NCBI RefSeq assembly: GCF_018398315.1
Contig: NZ_JAHBRW010000001.1
Location: forward strand, 310,001-374,000
DNA length: 64,000 nucleotides
Reading direction: 5' to 3'
From: Chelatococcus sp. YT9
GTDB taxonomy: Bacteria > Pseudomonadota > Alphaproteobacteria > Rhizobiales > Beijerinckiaceae
Position numbers and translations under genes: made by a program. The notes under the pieces are model-generated. The model was not told the origin of the DNA. It saw only the letters and a program-made list of their open reading frames with translations, and did not search any database. Below are positions 17,827 to 27,099 of the stretch, piece by piece (positions within the stretch are counted from its first letter, which is position 1; the number at the start of each line of letters is the position of its first letter).

Positions 17827-18959
17827 GACAACACCTCCCTGAGTGAGGCGGTAACTTCCTCCTGCATCTCTGCCGTCATCTGCGGAAACAGGGGCAGCAG
17901 CACGCATTGATCGCGGGCCTGTTCCGACACAGGCAGCGGCACGCGTCGCGGCAGGTCGGCGTAGGCCGGCTCCATGTGGATGCACATGATCCCACGACGC
18001 GTGGCGATCTGGCGATCAAGCATCGCCTGCATGACGTCGCGCTGCCTGACACGGGCCGGCAGCCGGACGCAGTAGCTTTGCCAATTCGAGCGTGCCCAGT
18101 GCGGCTCGGCTGGCGGGCGCAGTCCGGCAATATCCTGGAGAAGCTGACGATAGTTGTCCGCGAGTTCCCGACGCCGTTGGATGATCCAGGGCAGGCGCTT
18201 CAATTGCTGGCGGCCGATCGCGGCCTGCACGTCGGTCAGGCGATAGTTGAAGCCGATCGTCGGATAGTCCTCGACGACCACCCGCGCGCTCTGGTGGCGC
18301 GCGGCGTCCGGGATGCTCATGCCATGTTGGCGCCAAAGCCTGAACAGCCGGTCCCATTCCGGGTTACGCGTCGTGATGACACCTCCGTCGCCCACGGTCA
18401 GGACCTTGCGCGGGTGAAGCGAGAAGCAGGCAATATCCCCGTGGGGCGCGCCGATCGGGTGCCAACGATCGCCGGACCGGATCTCTGAGCCGATAGCGCA
18501 GGCCGCGTCCTCAATCAGTGGCAATCCATAGGCCCGGGCGATCGGGAGAAGCTCCGCGAGATCGCACGGCATGCCCATCTGGTGCACGCAGAGAATGGCG
18601 CGCGTGCGCGAGGTGATGGCCGCGGCCACGGCGCTCGGGTCCATCGTGAAGGTCTCGGGGAGAATATCCACGAAAACGGGCGTCGCGCCGCATTGCCTGA
18701 TCGCGTTGGCTGAGGCGATGAAGGTGTGACTGACGGTGACGACCTCATCCCCCTCCCCCACGCCGAGCGCCATGAGCGCAAGATGCAGCGCAACCGTGCA
18801 GTTGGAGACTGCACAGGCGTGCGGGGCATCGACAAGCGCTGCGAATTCCGCCTCAAAGGCCGCGACTTCGGGTCCCTGCGTGAGCCACCCAGACAGCACG
18901 ACCTCGGCCGCGGCTTCCGCTTCCGCGGGGCCCACCATAGGGATGACGAGTGGGATCAT
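17823..18959 (-). CDS. DegT/DnrJ/EryC1/StrS-family sugar aminotransferase
   Basis: The 378-residue PLP enzyme starts MIPLVIPMVGPAEAEAA. The internal-aldimine lysine lies in CFSLHPRKVLTVGDGG, and the cofactor aspartate in LIEDAACAIGSE. GFNYRLTDVQAAIG is the usual family block. Such enzymes transfer an amino group from glutamate to a keto-sugar nucleotide. A second, clearly different family member is two genes upstream, so the product may carry two amino groups or the operon may make two sugars. Its start and stop codons overlap the neighbouring genes by four bases each, which shows tight translational coupling. Confidence 0.92.
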   Translation of the reverse strand: MIPLVIPMVGPAEAEAAAEVVLSGWLTQGPEVAAFEAEFAALVDAPHACAVSNCTVALHLALMALGVGEGDEVVTVSHTFIASANAIRQCGATPVFVDILPETFTMDPSAVAAAITSRTRAILCVHQMGMPCDLAELLPIARAYGLPLIEDAACAIGSEIRSGDRWHPIGAPHGDIACFSLHPRKVLTVGDGGVITTRNPEWDRLFRLWRQHGMSIPDAARHQSARVVVEDYPTIGFNYRLTDVQAAIGRQQLKRLPWIIQRRRELADNYRQLLQDIAGLRPPAEPHWARSNWQSYCVRLPARVRQRDVMQAMLDRQIATRRGIMCIHMEPAYADLPRRVPLPVSEQARDQCVLLPLFPQMTAEMQEEVTASLREVLS

Positions 18960-20053
18960 GATAAGGTCTCCGCCCTCCACGCCGGCATAGCGGACATGGC
19001 GATATTGGCCCGGGCGGCAGCAAGCGACACGCACTCCGGCTGCTCTTGCCACCAGTTCACCAGTTCGCGCATGCCCTGCGCCAGCGGCACATGGGCGGAG
19101 AAGCCAATCGCCTCGCGTGCTGCGGTGGTGTCGGCCAGTCGGCGCGGCACGGGGTTGACGGAGCGCTCTGCCTCATGGACAGCCGAGAGGTCGGATTGCC
19201 GCATCACCGCTGCCAGAACCGCGGCGAGTTCAAGCAGGGATGTCTCCCGGCCGGTTCCGACATTCAAGGCGATGTCCGTCGCATCCGAGGCAGCCGCCAG
19301 GAGATTGGCGCGGGCGACATCGCGGACATGGACCATGTCCATCGTCTGCAGGCCTGAGCCGAAGATGACGGGCGGCTCGCCCGCCGCCAACCGCTCCATC
19401 CAGCGGATCAGCACCTCCGTGTAACGCCCGTGGATATCCATGCGGGGCCCATAGACATTGAAATAGCGCAGGGCGACATAATCGAGGCCATACATGTCGT
19501 GGTAGGAACGAAGCATTCCTTCGCCAAAGGCCTTGGCGGCGCCATAAAGCGTGCGATTGCCATAGGGGTGCTGCCGCTCGGTCGTGGGGAAACTCTCTGC
19601 CAAGCCATAAACCGAGGCGGAGGATGCCATGACGATCTTGCGCGTGCCCATCTGCCGGCATCGGTCGAGAAGGTCGAAGGTCGCGTCGACCATCACTTCC
19701 ATCGCAAGCCGCGGTTCGGCAGCGCAGTGGGTTATGCGTAGGGCAGCCTGGTGAAAGACGGTGTCCACACCGGACAGGAGGCTCGCCATCAGGGCGCGAT
19801 CGCGAATGTCTCCCTCGACCAGCCGCACGCGGCCTGACGCGAGCGCCGGCGCGAGGTTCTCGGGACGCCCCCGGATCATGTTGTCGATGACGACGACTTC
19901 ACCGCAACCGACCTTTAGAAGGCCATCGACGATGTGAGAGCCGACGAAACCGGCGCCCCCGGTGACGAGCATGCGACGACCGGCCAAGGCCTTGCAGGCT
20001 TCGGAGAGGCAATGGGTCGTGCCGTTTGGCGTGTCATGCAGAACGTCGTGCAT
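18956..20053 (-). CDS. NAD-dependent epimerase/dehydratase (extended SDR)
   Basis: The 365-residue product has an extended short-chain dehydrogenase fold. RRMLVTGGAGFVGSHIVDGL is the dinucleotide loop, SSASVYG and YGAAKAFGE carry the Ser and the Tyr-x3-Lys, and YFNVYGPRMD is a sugar-nucleotide epimerase block. It probably epimerises or dehydrates a UDP- or dTDP-sugar. I chose ATG 20053, with GAGG six bases upstream; this start lies 20 bases inside the preceding aminotransferase gene. Longer frames up to 20326 lack a ribosome site. The reaction within the pathway is inferred only from its neighbours. Confidence 0.88.
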   Translation of the reverse strand: MHDVLHDTPNGTTHCLSEACKALAGRRMLVTGGAGFVGSHIVDGLLKVGCGEVVVIDNMIRGRPENLAPALASGRVRLVEGDIRDRALMASLLSGVDTVFHQAALRITHCAAEPRLAMEVMVDATFDLLDRCRQMGTRKIVMASSASVYGLAESFPTTERQHPYGNRTLYGAAKAFGEGMLRSYHDMYGLDYVALRYFNVYGPRMDIHGRYTEVLIRWMERLAAGEPPVIFGSGLQTMDMVHVRDVARANLLAAASDATDIALNVGTGRETSLLELAAVLAAVMRQSDLSAVHEAERSVNPVPRRLADTTAAREAIGFSAHVPLAQGMRELVNWWQEQPECVSLAAARANIAMSAMPAWRAETLS

Positions 20054-21278
20054 CGCGAACCTCATCGATTGCCGGAACGCAATCCGGAAAGCCGGTTGGG
20101 ATAAAAGCGGCGGTTGCATCAGAGCGGGCATCTTCATGCTTCTCGCCACCGCATCTGTGGTCCTCTTGCCCTGACCGCCGCAGTGCCGCACAGGCGCGAG
20201 CGACCGCCGATACGACATGGTCGATCTGGTCGGGCGTGAGCTCGGGATAGATCGGCAGCGAGAGGGTCTCCCGCGCGACCGCCTCGGCCATTGGGAAATC
20301 CCCTTCGCGGTACCCCAGATCGCCATAGGCGGGCTGCAGATGGACAGGGCGGGGATAGTGGATGCCTGTCGCTACACCTTCCTTTTGGAGGGCGGCCGCG
20401 AGCGCATCGCGCGTCGCCGAACGGATCGCGAAGACATGATGGACATGATCGAGCCCAGCCTTGGCTGGTAGTGTAACATCCGCGGCAGCGAGCCCCAGCC
20501 GATAGGCGTCAGCGACCCGGCGGCGGCCCTCCGTCCAGCCTGGAAGATGGCGGAGCTTCACGTCGAGCAGTGCGGCCTGGATCGCATCGAGACGCAGGTT
20601 GTAGCCCTTGCGGATGTGGTTGTACTTGCCCGCTTGCCCCCAGTCGCGCAGGCAACGTGCGGTGTTCGCAAGGTCAGTGCGGTTGGTGACGATGGCGCCG
20701 CCTTCGCCGCAGGCACCGAGATTCTTGCCGGGATAGAAGCTGAAGCAGCCAATATCCCCGAAAGCCCCGGCGCGGCGCCCGTCCCGTTCGGCACCATGGG
20801 CCTGCGCTGCATCCTCAATGACGACGAGACGATGCCGCCGGGCAATGGCGAGAATGGCATCCATGTCTGCAAGCCGTCCATGCAGGTGCACGGGCATGAT
20901 GGCACGCGTGCGAGACGTGATCGCGCTCTCGATCTGCGCGGGATCTAGCGTGAGGCTCGCCGGGTCGACATCGACGAGCACGGGCCGTGCGCCGCAATAT
21001 TGGATGGCGGCGACCGTCGCGACGAAGGTGAGAGGCGTTGTGATCACCTCGTCACCTGCACCTACACCGGCCGCTTCCAGCGCGAGATGGAGCGCCGCGG
21101 TGCCACTGCTGACCCCAACAGCTTCGGAGACGCCGCAATAGGCAGCGAAATTCCGTTCGAACGCTTCAACAGCAGGGCCAAGCACATAGCTGCCGCTTCG
21201 CAGCACGGCAACGGCGGCGCTTTCCAGCTCCGCGGCAATTGTTGCGTACTGGGCCTTAAGATCGAGGAGCGGAATCAT
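20034..21278 (-). CDS. DegT/DnrJ/EryC1/StrS-family sugar aminotransferase with extended C-terminus
   Basis: The protein begins MIPLLDLKAQYATIAAE, as in WbpE/FdtB-type 3-amino-sugar transaminases. The PLP lysine is in CFSFYPGKNLGACGEGG, preceded by VIEDAAQAHGAE. At 414 residues it is about 40 longer than usual: after VVSAVARACAALRRSG the polar tail runs past the expected end and overlaps the next gene by 20 bases. A frameshift or stop-codon loss near 20170 could explain the tail. GAGGAGG lies five bases before the start, which itself overlaps the dehydrogenase stop in an ATGA. Confidence 0.9.
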   Translation of the reverse strand: MIPLLDLKAQYATIAAELESAAVAVLRSGSYVLGPAVEAFERNFAAYCGVSEAVGVSSGTAALHLALEAAGVGAGDEVITTPLTFVATVAAIQYCGARPVLVDVDPASLTLDPAQIESAITSRTRAIMPVHLHGRLADMDAILAIARRHRLVVIEDAAQAHGAERDGRRAGAFGDIGCFSFYPGKNLGACGEGGAIVTNRTDLANTARCLRDWGQAGKYNHIRKGYNLRLDAIQAALLDVKLRHLPGWTEGRRRVADAYRLGLAAADVTLPAKAGLDHVHHVFAIRSATRDALAAALQKEGVATGIHYPRPVHLQPAYGDLGYREGDFPMAEAVARETLSLPIYPELTPDQIDHVVSAVARACAALRRSGQEDHRCGGEKHEDARSDATAAFIPTGFPDCVPAIDEVRDARRSA

Positions 21279-22348
21279 GACACCCTCCTCAGCGGCACGA
21301 GATCGACGGGATGCCCGCGCTGGTTGAGGGATTGGGTCGCATATTCGAGATAGGAGACGATATTGAGCCCGACCGCGCCGCTGGTGAGCGGGACGCGATT
21401 GTTGACGACGCAATCAACGAAATGCTCGATCTCGGTGACGAGCGCCTCCTTCACGGAGGTCTGCGGCGCCCACATGTCGCCGATGCGGTAGGACACGCGT
21501 GCGTCGTAAACCCGCTGTTGCTCGGCGCTGATATCGACGCCGCGATCATAGACCTTCACCTTCTCGCTCGGCTCCAGGTCGTCATAGACGATCATCCGCT
21601 GGCTGCCGCCGATGAGTGTGCGCCGTACCTTGACCGGCGCGAGCCAGTTGACGTTCAGATGGGCGATCGTACCGCGCGAGAAATAAAGCACGATATGTGC
21701 CATGTTCTCGCGGTTACCGCGCAGGTGATCAGCGCCGCAAGCCGAGATGGCCACGGGAACGTCATCAAGCAGAAAATCGATGATCGAAAGATCATGAACT
21801 GCGAGATCCCAAATCACATTGACGTCTCTCTGGAAGAGACCAAGATTGATGCGGGTCGAATCGTAGTAATACACATCACCGACGATGCCTTGCACCACCA
21901 GATCGCGGATCTTCTGGACAGCGCCTGTATAGACGAAGGTGTGATCAACCATCAGCACGAGATTGCGCCGCTCGGCCTCATCGATGAGCGCCGCGCCCTG
22001 CGCCGAGCTCTCGGCCATCGGCTTCTCCACCAGCACATGCTTGCCCGCTCGCAAGGCGGCGAGCGCCATCTCATAGTGCTGGCGGACAGGCGTAACGACC
22101 GCGACCGCGTCGACCGCCGGGTCGGCGATAACATCGCGCCAGTTCTTCCATAGATTGGCGCCGGGATACATGCGGCCGGCACGGGTGAGCGCCTCATCCG
22201 AGGCATCGCCGATGGCGGCAACGTGGCAGCCATCGGTCGCCCCTATGCAGCGCGCGATATTCGGCCCCCAGTACCCATAGCCGATAACACCGATGCCGAT
22301 ACTCCCGCCATGCGCCGGCCCGGTGAAGCGCGGATGATGACCCTTCAT
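21275..22348 (-). CDS. Gfo/Idh/MocA-family sugar-nucleotide dehydrogenase
   Basis: The 357-residue oxidoreductase has an N-terminal Rossmann loop GIGVIGYGYWGPNIARC and the family lysine in GKHVLVEKPMAES, followed by a C-terminal beta-sheet domain (DVYYYDSTRINLG, DLAVHDLSIIDFLL). Its resemblance to WlbA/WbpB suggests oxidation of UDP-GlcNAc(A) at C3. That would feed the neighbouring aminotransferase and then the acetyltransferase, giving a 3-acetamido sugar. This pathway is inferred from the classical dehydrogenase/aminotransferase/acetyltransferase trio. Start and stop overlap the flanking genes by four bases. Confidence 0.9.
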   Translation of the reverse strand: MKGHHPRFTGPAHGGSIGIGVIGYGYWGPNIARCIGATDGCHVAAIGDASDEALTRAGRMYPGANLWKNWRDVIADPAVDAVAVVTPVRQHYEMALAALRAGKHVLVEKPMAESSAQGAALIDEAERRNLVLMVDHTFVYTGAVQKIRDLVVQGIVGDVYYYDSTRINLGLFQRDVNVIWDLAVHDLSIIDFLLDDVPVAISACGADHLRGNRENMAHIVLYFSRGTIAHLNVNWLAPVKVRRTLIGGSQRMIVYDDLEPSEKVKVYDRGVDISAEQQRVYDARVSYRIGDMWAPQTSVKEALVTEIEHFVDCVVNNRVPLTSGAVGLNIVSYLEYATQSLNQRGHPVDLVPLRRVS

Positions 22349-22884
22349 GCGTGCCTCCCGGCGGCAAGTGGAGCGTGAATTCCGCGGCGCTCGACATCAC
22401 TGCCGCCCCTCTCCTTCTCCCGAGCATCCCCGATGACGCGCGCGGGAACCCCCACGACAATCGCATAGTCGGGGACATCGCGGGTCACCACCGCGCCAGC
22501 GCCGACGAGAGCGCCCTCCCCGATGGTAACCCCGCAGACGATTGTGGCGTTGGAGCCAATAGATGCGCGCCGGCGCACCAGCGTCCGCACGAGTTCCCAG
22601 TCATCCTCAGTTTGAAGGACGCCGGCTTCAGTTGTTGCACGGGGGTAAAGGCCGTTGGTGAACATGACGCCATGGCCAATCATGACTTCATCTTCAATCG
22701 TCACCCCCTCGCAGATGAAGGAGTGAGATGAAATCTTGCAGCGAGATCCGATCACACTGCCCTTCTGGATTTCCACGAAGGGACCGATCCGGGTTCCGGG
22801 TCCGATATCGCAACCATAGAGATTGACGAGATCCGGCTGGAATATCGTTACACCATCTCCGAGCTCGACATTGACAATAGCCAT
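22345..22884 (-). CDS. Left-handed beta-helix acyltransferase, WbpD-like
   Basis: The first gene of the sugar-nucleotide operon encodes 179 residues built of hexapeptide repeats (VIGSRCKISSHSFICEGV, ASIGSNATIVCGVTIGEGA, then LVGAGAVVTRDVPDYAIVVG). The GHGVMFTNGLYPRA loop is typical of 3-amino-sugar N-acetyltransferases such as WbpD or QdtC. It would acetylate the amino sugar made by the downstream aminotransferase. ATG 22884 has GGGAGA seven bases upstream; the 16-codon upstream extension was rejected. The C-terminal 25 residues after PARVIGDA are polar and probably disordered. Confidence 0.88.
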   Translation of the reverse strand: MAIVNVELGDGVTIFQPDLVNLYGCDIGPGTRIGPFVEIQKGSVIGSRCKISSHSFICEGVTIEDEVMIGHGVMFTNGLYPRATTEAGVLQTEDDWELVRTLVRRRASIGSNATIVCGVTIGEGALVGAGAVVTRDVPDYAIVVGVPARVIGDAREKERGGSDVERRGIHAPLAAGRHA

Positions 22885-23189
22885 CAGCCAGTCTCCCCTC
22901 GGCGCCGACTTTGCCGCAGCGCCCGGTGACACACGCTAGGCCGAACGTCACCGCGATGGAGCCTCCGAAAGCGGCGGATCCGGCACCGGGGAAAAGCGTT
23001 AGAGGCAATGATGGCTATGAGGCTGAACCGCTACCCTTGAGACGTAGTGGGCTGTGGTAGCGCGCTGCACGCCGTACCTCTTTTGCACGCCTTGCCGGCA
23101 GGCCTCGCTGCCGTGGACAATCAACGGGACCCGGCCGCGCGCTCATCCGTGCCCAGCTGGCAAGACCCGCGCAGCGCGGAGGTATCGCG
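22885..23189. other. Divergent promoter region in the polysaccharide locus
   Basis: These 305 bases separate the minus-strand sugar-nucleotide operon from the plus-strand glycosyltransferase operon, so promoters for both should lie here. I could not identify clear -35/-10 boxes or operators. Confidence 0.4.
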
Positions 23190-24467
23190 ATGCAGATCAT
23201 CCTGGCCAACCGCTATTTCTTCCCCGACGAGTCCGCAACAAGCCGTATCGCAACCAGCCTCGCCCAGGGCCTTGCCGAACGATCCGCCGGGGCCGCTAAG
23301 GACTGCGTGCTTGCGGTGGCGAGCCAGCGCGTCCATAACGACGTAAGCCAGACATTGCTCCCGCAGGGGGAGATCGGGCCCGTCCGCATCCATCGTATCG
23401 CTACCACGCGCTTTGGCCGCGACAGGCTGATCGGGCGTGTGCTCGACTATGCGACGTTCCATGTGAGCGTGTTTGCCGCCCTCCTGAGACATGTCCAGCG
23501 CGGCGATATCGCTATCATATGCACGGACCCGCCGATGCTGTCCGTCACCGCGATGGCGGCGGTGCGCCTGAAGGGCGGGATCATGGTCAACTGGATCCTC
23601 GACCTCTTCCCCGAAATTGCCATGGATCTCGGCGTGCTCGGCCGCGAGGGCCTCGCCACGCGCGCCGCGCTATGGCTGCGGGACCTTTCGCTGAAGGCTG
23701 CCCATCGCAACGTGGTCCCGATCGAGCGGATGGCCATGCATCTCGCCGATCGCGGCATCCCCCTATCAAGCCTCGCCATCATCCACCATTGGTCCGATGG
23801 CGAGGCAATCCGGCCGATCACGCCCGGAGATGGCGCCCTCAGGCAGGAATGGGGCCTCACCGGCAAATGCGTCGTCGGCTATTCCGGCAATCTCGGCCGC
23901 GCGCATGAATTCGACACCGTTCTCGCCACCGCGGAACGGCTCAAAGCGCGCGATGATATCGCATTCCTGTTCGTCGGTGGAGGCTACCGGCGTGCTGCCG
24001 TAGAGGCGGAGGTCGTCCGCCGGGGTCTGACCAATGTGCTGTTCAAGCCCTTGCAGCCACGTGAGCGGCTCACGGAGTGCCTCGGCTTGCCCGACGTCCA
24101 TCTCGTCACCCTGCTGCCGTCGATGGAGCCCTATATCGTACCCAGCAAGTTCTACGGCATAGCCGCGGCAGGCAGGCCCACGCTGTTCGTCGGAGATCCC
24201 GACGGAGAGATCGCCCGCGTTCTTGCGAGCGCGGACTGCGGTGCTTCGGTCGCCATCGGAGACGTCGATGGGCTCGAGCGCGCCGTGCTCGATCTCGCGC
24301 AATCGCCCGAACGCAGGCGGGAATGGGGTGCCAATGCGCGCCGCGCCTATGACGAGCGCTTCAGCGAAGCGCGCGGAATAGCGGAGTGGCGCCATCTCGT
24401 GGATGCGCTGGCGCCCGCGCAGACGCACACGGATGCGCCGGCATTGTCACGCGGGTTGCCGACATGA
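23190..24467 (+). CDS. Family 4 glycosyltransferase (WbuB-like)
   Basis: The 425-residue GT-B protein starts MQIILANRYFFPDESATS, typical of WbuB-type enzymes. The acceptor domain includes the membrane-associating AAVRLKGGIMVNWILDLFPE, and the donor domain includes CVVGYSGNLGRAHEF and EPYIVPSKFYGIAAAGRPT. It should add a sugar from a nucleotide donor to the lipid-linked repeat unit at the inner face of the membrane. GGAGG lies seven bases before the start. The gene leads a three-gene glycosyltransferase operon, and its stop overlaps the next start in an ATGA. Confidence 0.9.
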   Translation: MQIILANRYFFPDESATSRIATSLAQGLAERSAGAAKDCVLAVASQRVHNDVSQTLLPQGEIGPVRIHRIATTRFGRDRLIGRVLDYATFHVSVFAALLRHVQRGDIAIICTDPPMLSVTAMAAVRLKGGIMVNWILDLFPEIAMDLGVLGREGLATRAALWLRDLSLKAAHRNVVPIERMAMHLADRGIPLSSLAIIHHWSDGEAIRPITPGDGALRQEWGLTGKCVVGYSGNLGRAHEFDTVLATAERLKARDDIAFLFVGGGYRRAAVEAEVVRRGLTNVLFKPLQPRERLTECLGLPDVHLVTLLPSMEPYIVPSKFYGIAAAGRPTLFVGDPDGEIARVLASADCGASVAIGDVDGLERAVLDLAQSPERRREWGANARRAYDERFSEARGIAEWRHLVDALAPAQTHTDAPALSRGLPT

Positions 24468-25834
24468 AAGCGTTCTCGGCGCATGTCCTGTCAGCGTCCG
24501 GGGAAAGCCACGGAATCGGCGAATGGGCCTCGATGCAGCGTCTGCAGGAGAGCCTCAATGCGGGACGACAGGCCAACCCGCACGAGCGGGTCGGCCCTGT
24601 GGCCGTCGTCCAGCTCGGCGCACGCATGCACTACGCCGTGCCGCGCATGCTCGCTGCGCAAGGTGAACTCGAGCGGCTCTATACCGACGTCACCGCGGTT
24701 CAGGGTTGGCCGCGCATCGTTGGCCGCCTGCCACGCCGCCTCCTGCCGGGGGCGGTGCGGCGCCTTGCAGGGCGGGTGCCGGACGGTATCGATCCTCACC
24801 GGCTGACCACCTTTCCGGGCTTCGGCCTCGCCCTGGCACTCCGGCGCCTTGGCGCGCGAACGCCCGAGCGCGAGACGGCAGCGGCCCTCTGGGGCGGTCG
24901 CCTCCTGGCGCGCCGCGTTGTGGCCCATGGCTTCGGCGACGCGGCCGGGCTTTATACGTTCTCCGGCGAAAGTCTCGATGTTCTCAAGGCCGCCCGCGCG
25001 GCCGGCCTCTGGACCGCCGTCGAACAGATCATCGCGCCGCGCGGCATCGTGGAGCAGTTGGTCGGCGAAGAAGAAGCGCGCTTTCCAGACTGGCAACGGC
25101 CCAGCGCGACGAACCGCTTCGTCCCGCAATTCGCCGTCCAGGAAATCGCGGAATGGCGGGCAGCAGACCTGGTGATCTGCGGCTCTGCCTTCGTGCGCGA
25201 CGGCGTGATCGCCGCCGGGGGCGACGGTGCACGGACTGTCGTCGTGCCATACGGCGTTGATCAACGCTTTGCCCTGCCGCCGCGCACGCCTCACGGCGGC
25301 CCCCTACGCGTGCTGACGGTCGGCGGAATCGGGCTGAGAAAAGGCTCCCCCTATGTGCTCGAAGCCGCAAAGCAGCTCAAAGGACGCATGACATTTCGCA
25401 TGGTCGGCCCCTGCCCGCTCGCGCCTGCGTCCAGACTGGCGCTCGCCCGCGAGGTCGAATTGGTAGGTGCCGTTCCGCGCGCCGAAATCCAGCGCCACTA
25501 CGCTTGGGCGGATGTATTCCTACTTCCCTCGATCTGCGAGGGCTCCGCCACGGCTATCTACGAGGCGCTCGCGGCGGGGTTGCCCGTTGTGACAACTCCG
25601 AATGCTGGAAGTGTCGTGCGCAACGGGCAGGACGGCTTTGTCGTGCCCATCCGTGACGTCGACGCGATCGTAACCTCGCTGCTAAGCCTCGCCGGCAACC
25701 CACGGCTGAGGCAGGAGATGGCCCGCGAGGCGAGCCTTCGGGCCGCCGAGCACGATCTCGCTCATTACGGACAACGCCTTCGATCGGCTCTCTCCCAGGC
25801 CCGCGCCCTTCGCGACGCGCCCTCCACATCCTGA
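24464..25834 (+). CDS. Family 4 glycosyltransferase
   Basis: The 456-residue protein starts at ATG 24464, overlapping the preceding stop by four bases; the longer frame from 24386 is not supported. The C-terminal GT-B domain has RVLTVGGIGLRKGSPYVLEA and the EGSATAIYEALAAGLPVV segment carrying the E-x7-E signature of retaining family 4 enzymes. The N-terminal half contains RLYTDVTAVQGW, rather unlike better-known relatives. Donor and acceptor are unknown. Confidence 0.88.
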   Translation: MKAFSAHVLSASGESHGIGEWASMQRLQESLNAGRQANPHERVGPVAVVQLGARMHYAVPRMLAAQGELERLYTDVTAVQGWPRIVGRLPRRLLPGAVRRLAGRVPDGIDPHRLTTFPGFGLALALRRLGARTPERETAAALWGGRLLARRVVAHGFGDAAGLYTFSGESLDVLKAARAAGLWTAVEQIIAPRGIVEQLVGEEEARFPDWQRPSATNRFVPQFAVQEIAEWRAADLVICGSAFVRDGVIAAGGDGARTVVVPYGVDQRFALPPRTPHGGPLRVLTVGGIGLRKGSPYVLEAAKQLKGRMTFRMVGPCPLAPASRLALAREVELVGAVPRAEIQRHYAWADVFLLPSICEGSATAIYEALAAGLPVVTTPNAGSVVRNGQDGFVVPIRDVDAIVTSLLSLAGNPRLRQEMAREASLRAAEHDLAHYGQRLRSALSQARALRDAPSTS

Positions 25835-25842
25835 GATCGGCC

Positions 25843-27099
25843 ATGACCATGACATCCATCGGCGCGCTGACAGTCGCTCCCCATCGCCGAGCCGGCCCGT
25901 GGTCTGGCCCTTCCCCGCTGAAGGTGGGCATGTTGCTCGGCTCCATTGCGCCGACGGCGGGTGGCGTCGCGGCTTGCGTTCAAGCGCTTGGCTTGGCCCT
26001 ACAAGCCCCAACCGTCTCCCACCGGATCGAGGTCTTCTCCCTCGCCGATCGCGACAGGAGCCATGATCTCAACGGTTGGGGCGCGTTGCCTGTCCAGCTG
26101 TCCAAGACGACGGGGCCGCGCGGTTTCGGCTACGCGCCCGGGTTGTCCGCGGCGATGGCCGCCGCTGACCTTGATGTTCTCCATGTCCATGGCTTGTGGA
26201 TGTACCCCTCTGTCGCTGCGCGCAGGTGGGGGGCCGCGCGGTGCGCGCCCTACATCGTGAGCCCGCATGGCATGCTGGACCCCTGGGCACTCGCCAACAG
26301 CGGCTGGAAAAAGGAAATCGCGACGCGTCTTTACGAGCGAGCCCATCTCACCAACGCCGCTTGTATCCACGCGCTCTGCGACGCGGAACTGGAGGCGATC
26401 CGTGCCTTTGGCCTGCGTAATCCCGTCTGTGTCATCCGGAATGGCGTCACCGCGCCAACGAGCCGCCCGGCGGAGCGCCCGGCTTGGCGCGCCGCGCTGC
26501 CGGCCGATGCACACGTGCTTCTTTTTCTCGGGCGACTGACGCCGAAGAAGGGCTTGACGAACCTCATCCGCGCCTGGAGCGCCTTCAAGGAACGCGCAGG
26601 CACGCGCGCCTCGTCCTGGCATCTGGCGCTCGCCGGCTGGGGCGCCGACAGCTATGTCACCGGCCTACGGTCTCTGGCGGCCCATCTCGGTCTCGACGCC
26701 AGTGTGCATTTCATCGGGCCGCAGCATGACGCGGCGAAAGAGGCGACTTTCTATGCCTGCGATGCCTTTGTTCTGCCCTCGGTGAGCGAGGGGTTGCCGA
26801 TGGCGATCCTGGAAGCCTGGCAACACGGCCTGCCGGTGCTCATGACGCCGCAATGCAACCTGCCGGAAGGCGTTTCCCACGGCGCAGCCATCGCGGTGAT
26901 GCCCGACGTCGACAGCTTGACCGCGAGCCTTGTCGATCTTGCCGCATGGCCGCCGGCGCGGCTCGCGGCCATGGGCGACGCTGGTCGCAAGCTGGCCGTT
27001 GAACATTTCAGCTGGCCAGCGGTGGCCAAGGAATTTTCTGCCGTTTATCGGTGGATCTGCACGGATGGCGACAGACCAGACTGCATCGATGTCTGGTGA
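25843..27099 (+). CDS. Family 4 glycosyltransferase
   Basis: The third gene of this operon encodes 418 residues. The GT-B core shows GSIAPTAGGVAACVQAL, HVHGLWMYPSVAAR, SPHGMLDPWAL and LLFLGRLTPKKGL. The family signature is EGLPMAILEAWQHGLPVLMTP. The start may be ATG 25843 or 25849. Its 3' end overlaps the end of the convergent polymerase-like gene by 55 bases, an unusual arrangement that makes the two messages antisense to each other at their ends. Confidence 0.9.
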   Translation: MTMTSIGALTVAPHRRAGPWSGPSPLKVGMLLGSIAPTAGGVAACVQALGLALQAPTVSHRIEVFSLADRDRSHDLNGWGALPVQLSKTTGPRGFGYAPGLSAAMAAADLDVLHVHGLWMYPSVAARRWGAARCAPYIVSPHGMLDPWALANSGWKKEIATRLYERAHLTNAACIHALCDAELEAIRAFGLRNPVCVIRNGVTAPTSRPAERPAWRAALPADAHVLLFLGRLTPKKGLTNLIRAWSAFKERAGTRASSWHLALAGWGADSYVTGLRSLAAHLGLDASVHFIGPQHDAAKEATFYACDAFVLPSVSEGLPMAILEAWQHGLPVLMTPQCNLPEGVSHGAAIAVMPDVDSLTASLVDLAAWPPARLAAMGDAGRKLAVEHFSWPAVAKEFSAVYRWICTDGDRPDCIDVW

